A DNA stretch of 64,000 nucleotides from Rhynchopus sp. YZ270_cl-10. Taxonomy: Eukaryota; Euglenozoa; Diplonemea; Diplonemida; Diplonemidae. The stretch spans positions 372,001 through 436,000 of the forward strand of contig OZ037934.1 of the NCBI GenBank assembly GCA_964035575.1, read 5' to 3'. Both the position numbers and the translations under genes were made by a program. The notes beneath the pieces were generated by a model. That model searched no databases and had not been told where the DNA came from. It worked only from the letters and a program-made list of their open reading frames with translations. This document shows, piece by piece, positions 1 through 11,965 of the stretch (position 1 is the stretch's first letter; each line of letters begins with the position of its first letter).

Positions 1-2
1 AT

Positions 3-296
3 GAACTGAAAGGCTGGGACCACCTCGTGTCCGTCCAGAAAGGGAAGGATGAGGTTCTCAAGAAGTTTGGGGACAGCTGCGTGTCCTTTCTCTTTGCGAA
101 TGAGCGTGTCAGTCAGCGTGAGGATTTCGTCAAAACCACAACAGCGTTGGGTGGGGATGTAAAAGGTATCGTCTGTGCAGATGACAACAACTCTGAAGAA
201 GACGGGATCGAGCTTGATGAGGAGTCGGAAGAGGAAAACTCTGACTCAGAAGAAGAAGATTCAGACGAAGATTCAGAGGAATCATCTGAGGAATAA
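3..296 (+). CDS. 3' end of a gene with an acidic C-terminal tail (partial)
   Basis: The frame is open from the window edge to the TAA at 294-296, giving about 97 residues of a protein that begins upstream. The first 60 residues look globular and end with a VKGIVCADD segment. The last 35 are almost entirely Glu, Asp and Ser. Acidic tails of this kind are common in nucleolar and chromatin proteins, but I do not recognise the family and give no function. It could also be a separate last exon, because the bases before position 3 are missing. A run of 22 T follows within 15 bases of the stop. Confidence 0.6.
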   Translation, partial: ELKGWDHLVSVQKGKDEVLKKFGDSCVSFLFANERVSQREDFVKTTTALGGDVKGIVCADDNNSEEDGIELDEESEEENSDSEEEDSDEDSEESSEE

Positions 297-1198
297 AGGA
301 AGGGCCTTTTTTTTTTTTTTTTTTTGTTTTTTGGTTTTTATTGCATTTTTTGGGGGTTTTGAACTCCAGAAAAATGTAGAATAGGAGAACAAAGGGCGGG
401 GGGGTGAGAGAGAGTGAGAGAGAGAGATGGGGGAACTTTTGCTTTTTTGCTTTTTTTTTTTTTTTGAAGTTTGGTTTTGAGGATGGTGAAGGGGGTTTCA
501 TAATTCAAAATTTTGTGCTTTTTTAGTTTGCACATTTTTTTTAGTTGAGGTGTCTGAATTAACAAACCCGCAAAACTCTACAAACTACATTTTGTTTTTT
601 TTTTTTTTGTGTTTTTGTTGTCTGTCTGTTGTGCACACATGAATGGAATCTTATGCGTTCGAGAAGGGAAAAATGCTCAGAGCTCACAGAAAAGCGAGGT
701 GTCTAACACATGATGAATTTTCAAAAAAAAATGAACTAGGCGACAAAGAAACCGGAGGCCATTTCTTGGCCATTTTTTGAGTGTATATTTTCCTGATCTC
801 GTTTGTAGGTGGGGTGGTTTCGTTGTTTTTTCAAAACATCTGAACAACTAAAAATCCAGGGGGTTGGGGGGGAAATGCGGGAATATGGCTCGCAGTATGA
901 CTTGGTGAATTGCAGCTAGGCACTTTTCTTTCTTTTATTTTTCATTTGCTTTTTTTTTTTTTGAAACCTTGGACGAACCGTGTCAACACAGGGCAACGGA
1001 AACATCTGCTCTTCACACGAGCCCCTGCTCTGAACACTATCCTGAGAATGGCCCGTCCTCAACCTCACTTTTCCCACCCCCTTTTTTACATTCTTTTTTG
1101 CAAAAAACTTCCTTATTCACAACACAGTGAGAGACGGCGAAACCAAGGTAAATTAAAAAAAAACCCCCCCCTTTTTCCCTCTTCAATTATGTTCCAAA

Positions 1199-1231
1199 GG
1201 TGACCAAGCAAACGAGAGGCTTAGGGTCATC
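1199..1231 (+). repeat. Dispersed stem-loop repeat, copy 1
   Basis: GGTGAC and GTCATC form the outer stem, and AAGC with GCTT the inner stem, around a loop containing ACGAGAG. It is followed by CTTCTGAAC and a T run. Related copies are at 19957, 20556, 28809, 30866, 35196, 36731, 37085 and 48126. Confidence 0.55.
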
Positions 1232-1385
1232 TTCTGAACTCTTTTTTTGAAATTTTCCTCGCGCTTCTTAGGTGCTGTGTGGCTAGCTCCACGAGGAAAG
1301 CCAGAGATATCCCAAAGAAGAAGTAAATCGTGGCTGCAGCACTGTGATCGTAGTCTAAAAGAAAAAAAAAAACACATAGTGAAGT

Positions 1386-1430
1386 TCATCCTAGGGTGTC
1401 TACACTAACTAATACAACCAAGTTTTCAAA
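1386..1430 (+). repeat. Dispersed repeat with CTACACTAATACAACC core
   Basis: The core CTACACTAATACAACCAAG followed by TTTTCAAAA recurs at 19821-19866, 30139-30180, 34743-34780 and 49753-49796. A diverged pair at 10281-10324 and 49381-49424 reads CTACACTACTCCAACAATTT. Most copies are preceded by GTGGAG and a CATCCTCGGG-like stretch, giving a unit of about 50 bp. All copies face the same way. Copies lie upstream and downstream of genes, so no single regulatory role is evident. Confidence 0.55.
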
Positions 1431-1730
1431 AAAAACAGACAAAAATTTTCTTTCAACACCCCCTGTCCGCCCCTTTCTGCCTCCCATTTCCCTCCTCCTC
1501 CTCCCTCCCTCCCACTCCCAAAACCCAAAACATAGAATTTTTGGGCAAAAAAAAAAAATGTTTTCTTCCCCCCTCCTTTTCACTTTTATTCCCCAACCTA
1601 CCCTACCCATATCCTACCCTCCCTTTGCTTCCCTCAAAAAAAAACCCCCAAAAGGGATTGTTTTATTTTTGTACACAAAAGAAAGTGGCTCCGTTTCTTC
1701 AACGTGAAGGCCGCTTTCAGGGCGACCACA

Positions 1731-4700
1731 ATGGAAATGGAGGTTGTTCAGCATGACATGTCTTCTGCAGAAGGCACGCCACATGGCACACCACGTGGCC
1801 TCCCCGCAGAAGCTCTGTCCCCGCTCTCTGATGGAAACGACGAAGATCATTTGGGGTTGTCCCGAGCGTCGCATCCTGGGTCTTCAACGGACTGCGGGAA
1901 ACGGCTACCCCATGGTGGGGTGTGGATGACAACACTCTCGAACCTCCAGGCAGCCGAACAACCCCACCCCGCAGCCGCAAGGGGAACCCCTACTGGAGTG
2001 AAACGATCGGATACATTAACCAAGGTGCTTCATACTGAGAGGGTGAAGGGGGTGCAGACAAAAAAGGCGAATCAAATTTTGAACAAAGTACTACAAGATG
2101 CACATACCTCTGTAGAGAGGGTTGCGACGAAGCCAAGGAATGTTGCCTTATCGTCTTTGTTGATTAGCTTGGTGCAGCCGTACAGTGTGTTGACCCTGGC
2201 TGCCATTGGGGTGTTGATCCTTGCCTTATGCCTCGAAGAAGATGAACGGCGAGCCATGGAGTGGAGGGTGGTCGAGGTGTGCGGGGTGGCTGCGATTCTG
2301 GGGTTGCATTTGGCGTTGGATGTTTCGCTTGCTGTGAGGAGGGCGTCCGATTTATTCAAAAAATTTACCGCACTTGTAGACGGTGTGAACAGCGGACAGT
2401 CCTGCCTCTCCGGGAACGTCGAAGGTCTTGCCGGCCTTCGTGGTGCAGACTCATGCCGTATTCTCTCAGTTCTCCGCAACTCTGAAGACTCATTAGAAAC
2501 GGTGCTCCTCACCGAGGAAACCGCGTTCACACACTTCACCCCAATCAAACAGCGTGTCATGAAGAAACGGCCTAGTGAAGGAGAGTCTGAAGGGCCGCCG
2601 GTTGCTCCTCTGGTCTCTTTTGTGTGTCATCGCCCTGTGGAGGATACGGCGCCAATAGAGCCGTTAGGTTCGCACCAACCGGATGTAATGTTTTCTTGCG
2701 AAATTTTTGTAAAAAGCCGGACCGTAACCCCTTCGATTATAATGTTCGCTGGGCGTACAACCGACAGCAAGCAGGTCCGTTTTGTTGCGAATGTGAGTGA
2801 GGTGAAGTGGCGGTCTGATGAATGGTTGACTGTAGAGGTTGCTGCTGAAGTGGAGGATCCGCAGAGGGTTCCGGACCTCACGCCGCATCGGTCGAGAACG
2901 GCAGACAGACGGAAGAAGATTCGAAGGCACACCCTCACACATAGTCACCACCATCAGGTACCACCTTCTTCGTGCGCTTCTTCGGCGTCATCTGCTTCCT
3001 CTGCGAGCGACGACCATTCAAACGAAACAAACCTCTGTACAGTGGTACTAACAGAAACCGGCGCAGCGAGAGAAGCAGCAGGACAATCCCCACTGGCCTA
3101 CGCAAATGAGGTGTACATCAGAAGGGTATCGGTTTTGCATTCGAAATGGCGTTGGCATTCATTGCCTGAAGCATTGACTGTCGCGGATCACGATTTTGCG
3201 ATGGATACCGGAAAAATGCGAATTTTTTGCGTCCGTGAAAATCTCCTCCGAAAATGCCTTTTATCATTGTTCCTCCCTGCGCCTATGATTGATGATGAAG
3301 AGGAGCTTCCACTGATTCATCCTCCTCCGACTTCACCATTTTATGGAAACCGTTCTTTTGGGAGCCAAGGGGAGGTTGGGGCAGCGTCGACGACGACACA
3401 ACCGCAGAATCAAACGAGTTTGTCAGGGAATGCACCGTTGGTGTCGTCCCCTCCGCAGGCGGCGGAGTTTCGCAGGCCAGAGAGGAGGTTCACCTCCGTT
3501 GCGTCTGCACCTGATCTGATGAGTCGTGACCTGAACGCTACTCCGGTGCATGCGCAAAGCGCGCAAACTCCGGAGGAGAGAATTCTTCGGACCACCTCTC
3601 CATTCCTATCCCCAGCGGATTCCTCGGGGAGGCATCACAGCAGGTTTAATCTGTCTTCCACGCATGCGTCAAATATGGGGTGTACCTCTGTGCATTCGCG
3701 TATGGATAGCGCCGACGCGTTTGACGTTGTGTCTGCAGGATCGTTCGAGCTTGCAAAAGAAGAAATCGAGAGTGTGTCGACCGTAGAGGAGGAGCCAGAA
3801 AATGTTGAGGATGTGATTGGGCAGGCGTCAGGGTCGTCGCGGCCGACTACCTCACAGAATTTGCTGTTTGTGGTGCAAAGGGGTCTCGCGCTGTTGGTAT
3901 TTATTCTTCTTAGTATTTCGATTCTTGTGAATGTTGTGCGTTTGTATGTGTCAGATGTGGTTACACATTTGTCCTATCATGATTTGTTTATTCATGCGCC
4001 GGTGGGGATATTGATTGCGGGGCTTCCATTTAGCGCGACTATTGTGTTGAGGATATTGGATTGTTATGGGAACAGCTGCCTGCGGTCGATGATTGAGATG
4101 CAGAACACTTCGTTGCGGGTTGTCAAATCGAGGCGGGGGAACCATGCAGACCCGGTGCTGTCTGAAGAAGAGCATTCTGTTACGACGACGTCGGGGTCGA
4201 GCATCACCTCGTCAGGGCACAGTGATGTCGGAGGAGGGGATATTTTTGGCTCAGTGAACGAAGGGCAGCTTCAGTTTGGGTGCTACAATTCAAATCTCTC
4301 TGGCAGAGAGGCCCCCTCCCGGGAGTGTGAGCAGACCGGCATTCAGTTCGAAACGCTGTCGCATCCAAGCATAAACCGTCGTATGGTGTTCAGGCATATG
4401 TGGTCTCTTATCACCAACCAGGTCTCCGTAGGGCCCAAATCGTCGCAACAAAGCTGGTGGTCGGGCACCTATGATCTAGTGCAGTCGCGGAACGCCTGTC
4501 AAATCTTCGGCTCGCTGTCGGTGCTGGCCTGCGTCGATAAGGTGGGGATCCTGTCAGAAGTCGTCCCCGTCCCGGAGAAGGTTTTGGTAATGAAACGCAA
4601 AGAAAAGGAGAAGGTGCCAGACGTCAAGCCAGAACGCCCAATGAAAGCAGATTCGTCCCCGAAGGGAGAGGACGCAAAGAAGAGGAAAAGTGGAGGTGGA

Positions 4701-7700
4701 GATGGTGGCAAGAAGAAGGACCGGGTAACAAGCCCTATCTCAGACGATATGGGGCTGTTCGACCTGGCAACTCCTGATACTAGTATGTTGTTTTGTGTTT
4801 TGTGTTTCTTTTTTTTTTGAATCATCAAGAATTGACAAATAGAAATGGAAAAACGACTCGGTGCCCGCTTTTAGCGGATTAGGTGTTTTTCATTAACATT
4901 CAGTCAATAAACACAAATCTTTTTTTGGTGCGATACACGAAAAAAGTGTTTTCTTGTCTTTTTCTTATGCATTATGATTCACTATCCTGAAGTCCTTTTC
5001 TATCCTTTTGAGTGGGATTTTTTTTTTTTGTTCAACACATAGAGATTCTACTAATGAGACTCTCACAACCGCCACCACCCCCACCATCCACCCCCCTCCC
5101 TCAGGTGCAGGCAGCAGCGGCTACCGAGCCTCCCCCGCCACCATCGACCCCGCACACATCAAAGGCATTGACCTGCAGGCCTCGGACACACTCTCACCAC
5201 AGGGGGTAGGGGTAGGGGTGGGGCATACCCTCGCCTCCCCTGGGCACACGAGGCAGTCTTTGGATTCCTCCTTGGCAGAGGACCGTGCAGGACGCATTTC
5301 GTGGAGCGAGGATGAAGACGCTGCGCAGCCGTCCGAAGACACTGTGGTGGTGAATGAGCATACACTGTCTGAGTCAGACGTAGTGCATATGAGGGAGACG
5401 GAGGAGCGGGAACACATGCAGAAGCAGCACCACGAGCAGCAGCAGTACCACGACATGGCGTTCCTCACCCTCGAAATGCACAAGGACGTCTTTGCGGAAA
5501 ACCTTCTGCAGTTTGCCGACCCCGACTGGACACGACACCTCCCACAGCTCAAACCGCTTGGCCTGACCGCTTCCCTTCACTGCCTGCAGTACCTCGAAGA
5601 AGAAGTTGCCGGAGTCGAAGTACCCCGATCCCAACCCGGAGCTCCCTCCCAACCCTCCTCTTCCCACCGCCGCCGTGAAGGACGTAAAAGCAAACGTCCG
5701 CAAACCTCTTCTCATATGAGGGAACAGCTTCATTTTGATGACACCATTTTATGGGGGAAATGCCTCTATTTTCTTGGCAAAGAAATCGGGTTTTCGGAAC
5801 GGCTTCTCACTGCTTCAGGGTATAAGGTGAAAAAACGTATTCACACCCTACGCCCGATGGAACGTCTGCGTAGAAGGAAACGTACACAGAACGGCCCTGA
5901 AACGTACACCAATACAACCAACTACGACTCCACGCTAGATGGACGCCAGCAAATGGCGTCTTTGGTGGTTATCGACCCGGAGGGGCAGTATCAGCTTCTT
6001 TCAATTGGCGCACCGCAGTTTATTTTAGAGTATACTACAGACTATTGGAATGGAGAGGAAGTGCTACCTTTAACCAGCACCGACCGAAAGGAGTTGCAGT
6101 ATTGCTCGAATGAGTGGAGAAGGCAAAGGGATTTGGTGACTGTTGCGTTTGCGTATCGGCCGCTTCCGCCGCATTTTACGAAGTTTTTGGAGCAGGATTC
6201 GTCGGGAGAGGCGGTTCACATCTTAGAGAGCAATGAGCCTGGCGGCCATGGCAGGAATGGAGGAAATATGTTCACCTCTGGGGATGAAAAGGAGTCGATG
6301 GACGACTCCGATGAGTCTTACTGTGGGGAGCGCCACCCCCTCGACGGTCTTACCACAGAGCAGACGTATCAGAGAATTCAACGTAAACAGATCTTCATAG
6401 GAATGGTCGGATCGCGTTCGCCACCGAAGGATATGGTGCAGGATGCGATTATTGAGTTCGGCAAGGCAGGCATAAGGTTCATCCACTTTAACCCTGAGAA
6501 CGAAAGAATGACGAAGGCGTTTGGGGAAAAGCTAGGCCTCTGGACGACAGCGAACGATTGGAACTGTTGTATTTCGTTGAAAAAGGATGCGGCAGTTGGG
6601 TTTTCATCGATCAAAGCGAGGCTTCCGTCGGGGATTAAGGAGATTCGCGAGCATTTGGTGTCAACCGATAATGTGCCGTTGTTGGTCCCTCTATTCTGCG
6701 ATTCGCGTCCTGTTGCGACCAAAAAGATGATAAGCATTTTGCAGGAAAACTGCGAGGTTGTAGCGTGCATAGGGTCCTGCCTGAACCACACCTCAACCCC
6801 TTCCTTCTTTCAGGCCGATATAGGTATTTCCACTATGCCAACGTGCAATACGCTTTTGATGCATAAAAACCGTTCGTTAACGGCATCGAGGCTTACGCTG
6901 TTCGGTTTGCCTGGGTGTCCGATTGGAAAGGAGCTGCAAGGGTCGGAGTTGGATAAGGTACATACGACGTTTCAAAAATCGCTGAAGAGTTTGTTCAATT
7001 TGGGTGGGTTGGTGTCGTTGCCGTCGTCGATTCGGTTGGCTCCTACGGAGTACCCACTGTATTTATTGTTGTGTTTGGTGAAGCAGGCACGTCTGCAGCT
7101 GCATTGTGCTCTCAAAATCGCAGATGCGGTGGTCTCATGGAGCATGTGTTGGGCGGTGTTGATGTGGCTCTCGTCGCTCGCAATGCTACCCCCAGTGTTG
7201 TCTCTCACACAGCTTCTCTTCCACCTCTTCTGCATGATCCCAGGAACCGCCTTTGCACTGAACGAACCCTTTGAGTCCTTAATGTGCCTCCGGGTTATGA
7301 CGATTTTACCCAAAAAGAATGCCCTCACAGAGCAGTGGTCCGTTTTGAAGCACCTTGCGAAACATTGGCTGATCCGGTACCTCCCCACCACGCTTGCATT
7401 AGGTGCGGTCTTTGTATGGAGCCTATCCCATGGTCTTGAGGTGGACGTTGCTGACCTGCTTCCCGTCTCCGAGGCGTTAGTGAACGATCCAGACCGGTCG
7501 TACGATAACGTCCTGCAGTATTCGCAGCATATTACTATGGTCTGCGCTACGCTGTTTTTTTCAGCTCATTCGGTAGGGTGTTTGAGCAGGCATTTGAGAA
7601 TCAGGGTGTTCCAAATTGTCGAGACTGACGAAGGCAAACGGAGGCCTCATACAGTAACATTCCGTCGAAAGGTGTCTGGCGAGCATTTCAATCCGTTTGA

Positions 7701-8064
7701 GTTTCACTTTTTCCTTGTGGTGACGTTAGTGGTGATCGTGGTACAGATCTGCTTCACAGTGATCACGTTGTGGTTGGTTGAAGCGGATGGCGGTGGGGCA
7801 ATGAGGAGCTACCATCCACGGTACCTCCCCTGCGCAGTGGTGTTCTGGATCATCGCTATCGTTGTCATGGACGATTTAAACAAAATTTGGCGCAAGCGGC
7901 ACTACCTTGATAAACAGGTCTGGCGGAAATTCCAGTTTGACACCCGTCTCGGAATGCACAGCCCCAGAGGAGACGACCACGGCGACGAAGACAAAGGCGC
8001 CCTCAAAGAAGCAAAACAGACCACAACGACCTACTGGGACTTCGCAAAATCGCTTTCTCTCTAA
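1731..8064 (+). CDS. TMEM94-like P-type ATPase-related membrane protein
   Basis: Two exons, 1731-4782 and 5105-8064, join in frame across a 322-bp GTATG...CCCTCAG intron to give 2003 residues. ATG 1731 is the first in frame and sits in an ACAATGG context. Hydrophobic segments lie near residues 140-168, 177-200, 705-735 and 755-775, with a cluster at about 1670-1940. CVDKVGILSE (Asp at about 936) stands where P-type ATPases have DKTGTLT. VVACIGSC...QADIGIS (about 1570) matches the end of the phosphorylation domain, where canonical pumps have GDGxND. Both variants recall animal TMEM94, an ER protein proposed to handle magnesium and about 1360 residues long. The extra length here is Ser-rich linker. 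The family assignment is from recalled motifs; transport activity is not shown. Confidence 0.75.
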
Positions 8065-8571
8065 TCCTTTTTTTTAAAGACACGAATTTACCATGCCTGC
8101 CAATTGATTCTACCCCCTCTGACTGAGAGGAGATAGGGGGAGGGTGAGGGGGATGGAGGGAGAGCACATCCATGATGTAAACCAAGAATAGGATGATAAA
8201 GAGTATGGTTTTTTTTTGGATCTTCCCACCGAATCCTCTCAGGGGACTAAAAAAGGTGTTTGGGTCATGAGAGAGGGCTTTGTATTTCAGAAAATAAAGT
8301 TTTTTTTTTCCAGGGTGAACGGTGAGAGAGAGAAAGAGAGAGTACCGAGGTTTAGGATTCATCTTGCCTTGATTTTCAGACCGTTTTTTGACCATTTTCA
8401 GAATTATCAAAAAAAAGTGTAAATAGAAAAATCACAAAAGAGGGAGAAAAGGGAACAGAGAGAAGAGAGAAAGAAAACTTGCCAAACCCCAAATTTCTTG
8501 CCTTTTGAATTGAAGGGGTGTTGGTAGTGGTTTTCGCTTCTTGGTATTCCTCATATATTTTCTTCTTTTTA
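8065..8571. other. Intergenic, 3' flank of the TMEM94-like gene
   Basis: T-rich DNA with no credible gene. At about 8265 there is a diverged GAGAGGGCTTTGTATTTCAG motif. Similar motifs recur near 18965, 29815, 30690, 48890 and 49170. Confidence 0.5.
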
Positions 8572-8587
8572 CACCACGCTGGATGAT

Positions 8588-8905
8588 AGGGGTCACATGA
8601 TAGGGTGACATGATAGGGCACATGTTAGGATCCTAACATGTACCCTATCATGTGACCTATCATGTGCCCTATCATGTGCCCTATCATGTACCCTATCATG
8701 TACCCTAACATGTGCCCTATCATGTGATCCTATCATGTACCCTAACATGTGCCCTATCATGTGCCCTATCATGTGACCCTATCAATCCTATCATGTGAAC
8801 CGGGGAATCCTATCATGTGCCCTATCATGTACCCTATCATGTACCCTATCATGTGCCCTATGGCCACATGATAGGGCACATGATAGGCCACATGTTAGGG
8901 TACAT
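8588..8905. repeat. Left subterminal CCTATCATGT repeat block
   Basis: More than twenty copies of CCTATCATGT(G/A)CC-type units, opening and closing with units in the opposite orientation, so the block can fold on itself. It mirrors the right block at 9838-10140, where the spacing is looser and units alternate with TTCACATGTTAGATTTCCC. Confidence 0.75.
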
Positions 8906-9111
8906 CATATCAAGTTCACCGCAAAAATTACCACCAGCACTGAAAAGTGACCAGGCAGTCCACTTGACAAACACATCGGTTTGTTGTCAAATAAGTCATC
9001 CACCATACACTGAGGAGATAATGATCCAACAATTTACAAGAAAGATTACTTAACCTACTGCTGGAAATTGCCAGGTCGTAGTAACACACAAAGTGTGCCT
9101 CCGTTCGGGAA

Positions 9112-9161
9112 GACCGGATATTCTAGAGACCAAAAAGGCCTCAAGAATATCTTCCGGTAGT
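9112..9161 (+). repeat. Long hairpin inside the TA-flanked element
   Basis: CCGGATATTCTAGAGACC pairs with GGCCTCAAGAATATCTTCCGG-like sequence (broken by two small bulges) around an AAAAA loop. It is the most structured part of the element's otherwise featureless centre. It may be a remnant of an inserted palindrome or a structured transcript. Confidence 0.4.
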
Positions 9162-10553
9162 CAAGGTATAACCGAGTGAACGGCCCAAGACCCCCGTGGA
9201 GAAGTTAAATGTTGTAATGCTATCAAGTAGAAACTGCGAACACTGTCTTACCCTCCTCAATGCATGGTAGAAGATGTCTTTAACAACAAACCGAACTCTG
9301 CTCATCAAGAGTTTTTAATCTTCCCCCCATTCGATTTTTTGACAAGGTGTCCATACATGCTGACCCACACAGGTGGGAATGCGACACGTAAAATTTCCAC
9401 CAGACGAAGATGATGAGCATGAAAAATAATAATAACAACAATCACAAGCAAAATCTCGTTCGTATTTCGTTTAGTTGGTACGCAACGCCCCGGCGACCAA
9501 TCGACCACGTGGTTGACCAAAAAAATAATGTGAAGGAATTCGCTAAGGAAATCTGCTACCAGTTTGATCAGTCAGTACACTACCACACCCGATTTTGGGC
9601 AAAAAATAGCGCAACACCGCTTTTTTCCCCTTTGTATCACGCTTATCTGCACAACCGTATTGTATTTAGGGGATTTTTTTTTTTTTTTTTTTTGGAAACT
9701 CAAAACCACGTTTTAGACCCCCCAAGATACTCAAAAGTGCCAAATTTTGCTTTAAATGGCCTCAATTCGTCGAAATTAGCCCTATTTTGGGGCAAAAAAA
9801 AAATTCGAGAGTCCCTTTCCCTGGGAGGCACTAGGTTCACATGATAGGGCACATGATAGGGTCACATGATAGGGCACATGATAGGATTCACTGGTTCACA
9901 TGATAGGGCACATGATAGGATTCACTGGCTCACATGATACTTTACTTGTTAGATTTCCGACTTCACATGATAGTTCACATGTTAGATTTCCCGGTTCACA
10001 TGTTAGTTTACATGATAGTTTTCCCACTTCACATGATAGTTCACATGTTAGATTTCCCGGTTCACATGATGGTTCACATGATGGGATTTACCGGTTCACA
10101 TGATAAAATTCTATCATGTGACGTATCATGTAAATCTACCAAATCACCCTATCATCCAGCGTGGTGTACCCCACACCCCCACCCCCACCCCACCCCGAGT
10201 TTGAACCACTAAACTCATTTCTTCGTCTAGATCACCAAAGAGTAGAACAATAAAGAGTAAAAAGTAAGTGGAGATTTGCACAACACAACCCAGCAACTAC
10301 ACTACTCCAACAATTTATCAAAAATATTTTTTCAAAAAAAAAAAAAAAATGTGAGGGGTTTTGTTATGTGGGGTGGATATAGGGGGAGGGGCATGCACGG
10401 GGGGCACATGGTCACCGTATCGCATTGCATGTGTACATTGTGGGAGATGTTGCGTGCTAGCGTGAGGCTCGGTGTCAAATATTTTGTGTGTCTTTTGGCA
10501 GGGTTCTAGGTCCAAATAAAAAAAACGGAAACGGAAAAGGTGCTGCAAAAAAA

Positions 10554-10580
10554 AATTTTCCGCGCTGCGCGCGGAAAATG
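10554..10580 (+). repeat. Perfect palindrome, stem ATTTTCCGCGC
   Basis: ATTTTCCGCGC and GCGCGGAAAAT are exact complements around a TGC spacer, followed by GTACC. It resembles the nearby hairpin-plus-CGGTAC repeats and may be a member with a longer stem. Confidence 0.5.
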
Positions 10581-10731
10581 TACCACCCCACAACAGCCTC
10601 AAAAAATGATTACTCCAACGACAATGATGTTACCCATCCAAGAATGGGTGGCACGAAAGAATTGTGCGCTTATCAGTAACCTCAGTACATTTACAAAAAG
10701 AAACGACGCTCATGACACCCAAAGGTTCGTG

Positions 10732-10878
10732 GCGAAGCCACGGTACGCAACATTTCTAAAATGTTGGCATAGAATAGCACTTTCGTTGGTAATTATCGTC
10801 ATTTTCCGTAAATTTTGCTTCCGTATTTTGCTAAAACGAAAGTTTCTGGCGAAGCCACGGTACGCAACATTTCAAAAA
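10732..10878 (+). repeat. Direct pair of hairpin + ACGGTACGCAACATTT repeats
   Basis: Two units about 117 bp apart each read TGGCGAAGCC followed by ACGGTACGCAACATTTC. The first part folds as GGC-GAA-GCC. Related sites with a different stem, GCGCC-GCA-GGCGC, also precede ACGGTA at about 10942 and 36436. A diverged site is at about 24357. Confidence 0.55.
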
Positions 10879-11869
10879 AAATCACTTAAAATTGCACATT
10901 TTTACTGACAAACTATGTCATGGGAAAGGGTGTGTTGCAATCTTGCGCCGCAGGCGCACGGTACGCTACTTTTTTGCTTTCGCTTCGCTGCATGCTTCCT
11001 TTTCCTTCGGCGTTTGACCACTTGAGTCGAGTTCTCCCACGGTGTGCCCTTGAGCCCCCTCGGGTTTCGCGAGCGCTTTCCTTCTGAATGCGAGCATTTT
11101 TGTATGGGAAATTGAGATTTTGGGTAGCAAAAAATTCTGTTGTGAGCTGAGTGTAGGAGGGACCCCCGTTACTGGGATTTTTTTCTTTGGGGGGATCCAA
11201 AAAAAATCCCCCCCCCCAAAAAAAAAAAAATCCGAATTTAACGGAAAAGGTGCCGCACCTTTTCCGTTCCCTATACCTAGGACCCTGCTTTTGGTATCAG
11301 AGTGAAGACGGCGACCATCGATGTTACTGTGAACAAAAACCAGCGTGCCCAATACAGGCGTAAGCAAAGGAGTTGTCTGTAAAACTCCTCTTCAGGACAC
11401 CCCCTTCCTCAGCCTATCAGTAGTAAAAAAAAAAATGACAAAAAGTAACCAGTACAGTACCCCAGATACCTCCCCCCAGTACAGTGCTTTCTTCGTTCGG
11501 GGAAAGGATATCGTGTGTGTGTGGACTACCCAAAGGCTCAGCCCATATCTCAAAGTTTTTCTGTTCCTTATTTTTTTCTCTCTCTCTCCTCTCCGTACAG
11601 TTTTCCCCCTTTCCCCACCCAACCCAATGTGAAGTATTTTATTGTTATTGTAGGATGTTCATCCGAAAGTAAAAAAAAAGCAAAAAAAAATCCCCCCAAA
11701 TGTTCGACCCAAAGACACCCCCAAAGACATCAGTATTATGCCATTTGAAAAAACAAAGATGCCCCATTTCAAAAACCTCTATTTTCATTTTAAAGCCCAG
11801 CGCGTTTCATCAAAAGAGCACGACCATATCCTGGACTCGACTGCTACCCATTGGTGAAAACTGAACACA

Positions 11870-11965
11870 ATGTCAGCGAAGTACGTACGATGCACGAAGT
11901 CGGCTAAGGAAATGTCGCAGAACGTAATGAATGCTTCCCCGTACGACAGTGTCACTGCGGTGTAA
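11870..11965 (+). CDS. Short open frame, 31 aa, uncertain
   Basis: An ATG in an AACACAATG context opens a 31-residue frame (MSAKYVRCTKSAK...) ending in TAA. The start context resembles real genes in this window and the base composition is more coding-like than the flanks. No family is recognised. It may be an upstream exon, a short upstream frame of the 12742 gene, or chance. Confidence 0.2.
   Translation: MSAKYVRCTKSAKEMSQNVMNASPYDSVTAV

Larger units (their letters stand above)
297..1730. other. Intergenic: homopolymer-rich, two dispersed repeat motifs
   Basis: No credible coding region. The DNA holds many T runs of 8 to 22 and some A runs. It contains one copy of the stem-loop family at 1199-1231 and one copy of the CTACACTAATACAACC-type repeat at 1386-1430. 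A pyrimidine-rich stretch at about 1440-1720 ends in CAG ten bases before the next gene's ATG and looks like a splice acceptor region. Confidence 0.6.
8572..10166. mobile_element. TA-flanked inverted-repeat element with subterminal repeats (non-autonomous)
   Basis: Both ends carry the perfect 20-bp inverted repeat CACCACGCTGGATGATAGGG, and both are flanked by TA (8570-8571 and 10167-10168). A TA target site is typical of Tc1/mariner-type elements. Inside each end lies a block of 11-12 bp repeats of the type ACATGATAGGG in mixed orientation (about 8588-8905 and 9838-10140). The 930-bp centre has no long open frame, so the element looks non-autonomous. Family assignment rests only on the TA flanks and could be wrong. 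Confidence 0.7.

Noticed and set aside
9061-9240. Possible 5S rRNA or tRNA gene in the centre of the TA-flanked element
   Set aside because: Strong hairpin but no recognisable RNA polymerase III boxes or cloverleaf.
8588-10140. CCTATCATGT repeats as a telomere-like or CRISPR-like array
   Set aside because: Units occur in both orientations with irregular spacing inside an element with terminal inverted repeats; no unique spacers and no chromosome end.
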